Below the pieces are notes generated by a model. That model worked only from the letters and a program-made list of their open reading frames with translations, had not been told where the DNA came from and ran no database searches. Position numbers and translations under genes: made by a program. From Arthrobacter sp. B3I9 (GTDB lineage Bacteria > Actinomycetota > Actinomycetes > Actinomycetales > Micrococcaceae): 64,000 bases of DNA. The stretch spans positions 1,364,001-1,428,000 of the forward strand of contig NZ_JAUSYO010000001.1 in the NCBI RefSeq assembly GCF_030816935.1, read 5' to 3'. Positions 60,228-64,000 of the stretch are shown here, in pieces (positions within the stretch are counted from its first letter, which is position 1; every line of letters begins with the position of its first letter).

Positions 60228-60920
60228 TCATGGCGCCTTTTGCCCTGCACCGCCGCCCACCGGCGCATCGCCAGAGTGGATGCCGTTCGACAGCCACGAC
60301 AGATCTCCCGCGTCGGTGTTGGTCGCGTAGACGCTCGGCCGACTAGCGCCGTAGCGCACGATTGATACGGAGGCGGGGCCCACGTTGATGCGCTGGAACA
60401 GGTCAAGGTGCATACCGAGCGCGTCGGCGAGGATTGACTTGATGATGTCACCGTGACTCACCGCCACCCATACGGCCCCTGGCCCGTACTCGGCTTCGAA
60501 GGCTGCGTCGTGGCGTCGAATCGCTGCCACTGACCGAGCCTGCATCGCGGCCATGGATTCACCACCGGGAAAGACGACCGCGGACGGTTGCGACTGCACA
60601 ACCGGCCACAATTCCTCGGTTGTGAGATCACTGAGCGTGCGGCCCTGCCACTGGCCGTAATCGCACTCGGTGAGATCGAGATCGACCGGCGCGTACGGCG
60701 CGCCAGCCTGGCGATCGAGGATGAGCTGGGCGGTCTGTTGACAACGCTCAAGAGGGCTCGACACCACTCCGACTAGGGGCACGGGCGCGAGCCGCTCTCC
60801 GGTCAGAGCCGCCTGGTCCCGCCCGATCTGGTCCAGGCTGACGCCGACGGCCCGCCCGGCCAGCAGTCCAGTGGCATTGGCTGTGGTGCGGCCGTGCCGC
60901 ACGAGAATAACTGTCGCCAT
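60228..60920 (-). CDS. histidine phosphatase / phosphomutase, MSMEG_4193 family
   Basis: A 230-residue phosphoglycerate-mutase-like protein. The phosphorylated His lies in VILVRHGRTTANATGLLAGR, the second Arg and Glu regions in VVSSPLERCQQTAQLI and LTECDYGQWQGRTLSDL, and the second catalytic His in WVAVSHGDIIKSILADAL. All needed residues are present, so it should be an active phosphatase or mutase. First gene of the trio with DUF3090 and the SCO1664-family gene. TAGGCT lies 6 nt before the ATG. Confidence 0.93.
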   Translation of the reverse strand: MATVILVRHGRTTANATGLLAGRAVGVSLDQIGRDQAALTGERLAPVPLVGVVSSPLERCQQTAQLILDRQAGAPYAPVDLDLTECDYGQWQGRTLSDLTTEELWPVVQSQPSAVVFPGGESMAAMQARSVAAIRRHDAAFEAEYGPGAVWVAVSHGDIIKSILADALGMHLDLFQRINVGPASVSIVRYGASRPSVYATNTDAGDLSWLSNGIHSGDAPVGGGAGQKAP

Positions 60921-60926
60921 TCACCC

Positions 60927-60932
60927 AGCCTA
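60927..60932 (-). promoter_or_regulatory. -10 box of phosphatase gene
   Basis: TAGGCT on the minus strand, first T 12 nt before the ATG; leaderless transcript of the trio. Confidence 0.45.
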
Positions 60933-61197
60933 ACCACCCGGTCGATGGCGATGGGAACCGTACAGGGTCGCGCGTCGAATCCGCCGTCCGCGGAAAGACT
61001 GCGACCGTGATCCGGAGATTCCCGTCAAAACCCTGAATGCGACAGGGCCATCAGTCTTCATTGCACGTGCCCGGGTCCAGCTCTCAATAGCGCCGATGTC
61101 CCGTGACACCAAGCTCATCGGCGGGCAAAGTGTGCTGCGTTCCGACCCTAGTCGCGTTAGTCTCTGCCAGAGTCTTATAGCGATACGGGAGTGCCTT

Positions 61198-61608
61198 ATG
61201 GATGACAGCAGTGCCGCTTTCACAGTTCCATTTCCCGAGGCAAAGAAAACCAGAACGGCCGGCACCTTGGCCAGAGCTTTCTTCCTGGTGTTCTGGATCC
61301 TGTGGGGCGTCGACCTATTCGGGGCCCCGGGCGTTCCGGACCTCCCGTGGTTGAGTCTTGCGCTAATCCCATTCGTGCTGTTCTTGGCATTTTCCATTTA
61401 CGGATGGCGGAAGCAGAAAGAGCTTGCACCCCTCATCAACCAACGCTTCGCTGAAGAGTTTGCCGCACACACCCAAGAGGACTACCCAAAAGACGTGGAC
61501 ATCTTGAAGGTGCAACGGTCCCTAGCTGTTAAGAAAGCAGACGGGTCAGTGCGTCGCTGGGGCGTGAAGCGCAAGGAGGACGTCTTTAACGTGTTTCCTA
61601 TGGCCTGA
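61198..61608 (+). CDS. membrane protein of unknown function
   Basis: A 136-residue protein with two spans (GTLARAFFLVFWILWGVDLF and LPWLSLALIPFVLFLAFSIY) and a C-terminal cytoplasmic domain of about 60 residues (NQRFAEEFAAHTQEDYPKDV, LAVKKADGSVRRWGVKRKED). Codon use is less GC-rich than that of its neighbours, which suits recent acquisition. ATG 61198 fits the hydrophobic profile; an upstream in-frame ATG is unsupported. No family is recognised. The gap 60933-61197 before it shows no gene. Confidence 0.76.
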   Translation: MDDSSAAFTVPFPEAKKTRTAGTLARAFFLVFWILWGVDLFGAPGVPDLPWLSLALIPFVLFLAFSIYGWRKQKELAPLINQRFAEEFAAHTQEDYPKDVDILKVQRSLAVKKADGSVRRWGVKRKEDVFNVFPMA

Positions 61609-61792
61609 TACCCTGCGGGCTTAGAAGTTTCGCGGGAGCGTGCAGCCGGTAGCGGCGTGCCTAGTAATAGGTGAGACAGTCCCGGAAAAGGCCAGCCCGC
61701 CATCCGTACCAATCGGCCGCTTTGAGCCCAAGGTGTTGGCCGGACACTAGGCGGTCTTGCTCCGCCAGGGCGACTCGGTTCTACAATCGCGC

Positions 61793-62238
61793 ATGGAGAA
61801 TCTCCGATTCAGCGTCGACGTCGACGTCGACGCTCCCGCGCAGCACGTCTGGAACGTCATGCTCGACCTTGACACCTACCGCGAATGGACGGGCGCCTTC
61901 CACGAGGGATCGACCTACGAAGGCGGCTGGAACGTGGGCGATGAGATCCGCTTCCTCGGCCCGAACGACGTCGGCACGGCGAGCGGTCTCTTGGGCACCG
62001 TCGTCGAGAATCGTCCCACGAGTTCGTGTCGATCAGCTATCTCGGTGATGTCGAGAATGACGTCGAGCACCGCGAAGGGCCCGCCGTCGGGCTGCACGAG
62101 AACTACTCGTTCCGAGAGACCGGCGGGGTGACGACTCCCGTCGTCGAACTCGAGGTGCCCGAGGAGCGGGCCGACGACATGCGCGGCATGTGGTCGGAGG
62201 CGATCGTCACGATTAAGCGGCTGGCAGAGCGGGCCTAG
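61793..62238 (+). pseudogene. SRPBCC (START-like) protein with a 1-nt frameshift
   Basis: From ATG 61793 the frame reads ENLRFSVDVDVDAPAQHVWN, VMLDLDTYREWTGAFHEGS and LLGTVVENRP, then falls into nonsense at about 62014. In the next frame the family continues without loss: EFVSISYLGDVENDVEHREG, LHENYSFRETGGVTTPVVEL and MRGMWSEAIVTIKRLAERA, stop at 62238. One missing C in the run after AATCGTCC explains it; either a real mutation or a base-call error. TACAAT lies 5 nt before the ATG. Restored, the protein is about 148 residues, the usual size for an AHSA1/SRPBCC lipid-binding domain. Confidence 0.8.
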
Positions 62239-62308
62239 GTCGACGAAATCCAGATCCGGTCAGGTATGAAGCAGAGGTTAACCCGTGACAGCGGGGAGGA
62301 TCCGGCCC

Positions 62309-62872
62309 TCAGCGCCTCGTCTCGTACCGGGTCAGGACCACGCCGCCGGGAAACGTCCGCGTCTCCACCAGATTCAGGTTCACCCAGCTGTCCACAGCGG
62401 TGAAGAACGGAGTGCCGCCGCCCACCAAGACCGGATGGGTGGCCAGCATGTATTCGTCGATCAGACCGGCCCGCATGGCCGCCCCGGCGAGCGTTGCGCC
62501 GCCGATGCTCATCGAGCCGCCGTCCTCGGCCTTGAGCCGGGTGATCTCGGCGACCGCGTCGCCGGTGACCACGCGGGAGTTCCAGTCGACCTTGTCAATC
62601 GTCGAGGAGAACACCACCTTCGGCGTGTCCCGCCAGTTCCGAGCGAACTCGATCTCCGCCGCGGTGGCGTTGGGCTGCTGGTCGCCTGTCGGCCAGTAAG
62701 AACTCATGGTCTCCCAGAGCTTGCGGCCGTACAGCGTCAGGCTGCTAAGCGTCTCCTGGTCGAGCCACCACTGGAACAGTTCGTCGCTCGGCCCGCTCCA
62801 GCCAATGTCATCGCCGGCCGCGGCGATGTAGCCGTCCAGGGTCAGGTTCATGCCGTAGATCAGTTTCCGCAC
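62309..62872 (-). CDS. dihydrofolate reductase-family protein
   Basis: A 187-residue RibD C-terminal/DHFR-fold protein: KLIYGMNLTLDGYIAAAGDD at the start, LYGRKLWETMSSYWPTGD, PKVVFSSTIDKVDWNSRVV, MSIGGATLAGAAMRAGLIDE and PVLVGGGTPFF. It is the stand-alone type common in actinobacteria, probably an NADPH reductase of unknown substrate and not the folate enzyme. GTG 62872 has GGGAGG 9 nt upstream; an earlier ATG is less well placed. Confidence 0.9.
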   Translation of the reverse strand: MRKLIYGMNLTLDGYIAAAGDDIGWSGPSDELFQWWLDQETLSSLTLYGRKLWETMSSYWPTGDQQPNATAAEIEFARNWRDTPKVVFSSTIDKVDWNSRVVTGDAVAEITRLKAEDGGSMSIGGATLAGAAMRAGLIDEYMLATHPVLVGGGTPFFTAVDSWVNLNLVETRTFPGGVVLTRYETRR

Positions 62873-63138
62873 GGCGCCAGCCTCCCGTCTCGTAGTGGTC
62901 GAGGGCGTCATAGAACTCCGTCGACCCGCATATGATCGGTAGCATTCTGTCCCTCATGGAGCCACCGTAACTGCCCATGATCTGGATGCGATAGCCTTTG
63001 GTCCGCGTTTTAACTGAGCGGCCCGGTAAAGAATCGGCAAGCGGATTCCTCCCCGCCACAGCCTTGACCCGGCATGGTCAGGCCTGAGGCGCCGGGCCCA
63101 CGTAGACTCTCGTTGAAGAACACCGGCTTGGGGGGCAC

Positions 63139-63636
63139 ATGGTTTTCAGCAAGAAGCGCAAGTGCGGGATGTGCGGGGGGACTCTGGCGGCGCATGACAG
63201 GGATGTCCGGTTCCGTCTCCCGGACCCTGTTCTGAACAGCCCCGAGCAGCAGCGTGCTGAAGGCAGCTGGCTGAGCGACCCGGACCCGACCACCGCCACG
63301 CTCATGCAGATCCCAGACATTAGCCCGGTCGTCCGCTCACTGCTGCCGGTCAGGTTGCAGGGCGGGCACGAGTTCCGGTTTGGGGTTTGGATTGCCATCC
63401 ATCCGGATGACCTGCAGCATGCCTGTAGGGTTTGGAACGCGCCTGAGTATGCCGACCTGAAACTCACAGGCTACCTGGCTAACAAGATCAAGCCCTGGGG
63501 TTTCTTAGCCGTTCCGGTGAACCTGGCCGTGCTCAATGCGGAGCAAACGCCTTACTGCGTGTCCAGTTCGAATGAGGAACTGAACGACGTGCTGACCAGG
63601 GAATGGCCGCACGACATCCTTCATTCGATGCCGTGA
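63139..63636 (+). CDS. DUF2199-family protein
   Basis: A 165-residue protein. KKRKCGMCGGTLAAHDRDV has a CxxC zinc-binding turn, and RLPDPVLNSPEQQRAEGSWL and HEFRFGVWIAIHPDDLQHAC, ADLKLTGYLANKIKPW and EWPHDILHSMP match DUF2199. Function unknown. The ATG is preceded by GGGGGG. The 266-bp gap before it holds no other gene. Its stop overlaps the next ATG (TGATG). Confidence 0.88.
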   Translation: MVFSKKRKCGMCGGTLAAHDRDVRFRLPDPVLNSPEQQRAEGSWLSDPDPTTATLMQIPDISPVVRSLLPVRLQGGHEFRFGVWIAIHPDDLQHACRVWNAPEYADLKLTGYLANKIKPWGFLAVPVNLAVLNAEQTPYCVSSSNEELNDVLTREWPHDILHSMP

Positions 63637-64000
63637 TGACCCGGCGGCCCGCCCGCCGTCCCTGGCCGTTAGCTGCGGTATGCGTCATGGTCCTCGCCCT
63701 GACGCTCCTGCTCTTTGGCCTGCATTGGGAGTCGGTGATCCAGCTGGTGCCCGGTTACGTTGCGGCGTACCTGCTGATCGGGGCGTGCATCTTCGGGCCG
63801 GCCGGAAAGCCGCCGTCGCTGCGCCAGGCCGTCGCGTTCCTGCTGCCCGGTGCCCTGCTCGCGCCCCTTGCATTGCTAAACCTGGGGTATTGGGCCGGCG
63901 GCTGGCTGCTCGGGCTACCAGCGTGGGGACTGCTGCTGAACTGGTGGACGCCGGAGGGCCCCATCAGGCCGAGCCAGGTGCTGAAGTTCCTGGGGCTGCT
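63636..64000 (+). CDS. membrane protein, cut by window edge
   Basis: The first 121 codons show a basic N-terminus (TRRPARRPWPLAAV) and about four spans (VCVMVLALTLLLFGLHW, VPGYVAAYLLIGACIFG, AVAFLLPGALLAPLALLNL, WLLGLPAWGLLLNWW). The ATG overlaps the DUF2199 stop, so translation is coupled. No family is recognised; the C-terminus lies outside the window. Confidence 0.68.
   Translation, partial: MTRRPARRPWPLAAVCVMVLALTLLLFGLHWESVIQLVPGYVAAYLLIGACIFGPAGKPPSLRQAVAFLLPGALLAPLALLNLGYWAGGWLLGLPAWGLLLNWWTPEGPIRPSQVLKFLGL

Noticed and set aside
1..64000. CRISPR arrays, insertion sequences, prophage or integrase genes
   Set aside because: No regularly spaced repeats, transposase or recombinase motifs were found on either strand.

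Overview
The window is 64 kb of high-GC DNA from a Gram-positive actinobacterium, most likely the Arthrobacter/Pseudarthrobacter group of the Micrococcaceae. The grounds are strong GC bias at third codon positions, frequent GTG and TTG starts, a C50 carotenoid operon of the Corynebacterium/Arthrobacter type, the SCO1664/DUF3090/MSMEG_4193 trio known only from Actinobacteria, and many apparently leaderless genes. Most of the window is ordinary chromosome. The accessory parts are about 5.4-14 kb and 56.7-63.6 kb.

Layout. 0-5.3 kb: SAF-domain protein, FmdB-type zinc ribbon, 5-formyl-THF cyclo-ligase, galU, an acetyltransferase, a membrane protein and an SDR-like protein. 5.35 kb: tRNA-Ala(CGC), followed by about 8 kb of patchy accessory DNA with three broken genes, an acyltransferase/esterase pair, lipoproteins and CsbD. 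14.1-24.0 kb: a complete selenocysteine island made of selB, selA, tRNA-Sec, selD, and a three-subunit formate dehydrogenase whose catalytic subunit is read through an in-frame TGA (Sec189) with a SECIS-like hairpin just after it. 24.3-31.0 kb: a family 2 glycosyltransferase, idi and the tightly overlapped carotenoid operon crtE-crtB-crtI-crtYe-crtYf-crtEb, predicted to make a decaprenoxanthin-like C50 pigment. 31-44.4 kb: a zinc metallopeptidase, an ABC-F protein with a leader hairpin, CorA, two AsnC regulators and one LysR regulator beside two MFS exporters, a nitronate monooxygenase-like enzyme, a sugar kinase, a Nudix hydrolase, a 25-codon small ORF and rsgA. 44.6-48.1 kb: a four-gene osmoprotectant (OpuC/ProU-like) importer. 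48.3-56.7 kb: alanine aminotransferase, PPK2, xseB/xseA, a membrane protein, ispH, rmuC and ychF. 57-58.5 kb: an aldehyde dehydrogenase lying between two copies of the 3' end plus terminator of ychF. 58.9-60.9 kb: the SCO1664/DUF3090/phosphomutase-like trio. 61-64 kb: small accessory genes, one of them frameshifted.

How the genes work together. selD makes selenophosphate, selA charges tRNA-Sec, SelB delivers it at the recoded UGA, and the only selenoprotein visible is the adjacent formate dehydrogenase. No fdhD-type sulfurtransferase gene lies in the window. ispH makes IPP/DMAPP, idi balances them, and the crt operon uses them for pigment. Nine genes carry a TANNNT -10 hexamer whose first T lies exactly 12 nt before the start codon, which implies leaderless mRNAs.

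Points most worth a second look: the Sec island with an imperfect tRNA-Sec acceptor stem, the duplicated ychF tail around the aldehyde dehydrogenase, the uncharacterised kinase-like/zinc-ribbon/phosphatase-like trio, the small ORF before rsgA, the leader of the ABC-F gene, and a promoter block with a palindrome shared by csbD and a 47-residue acidic protein.
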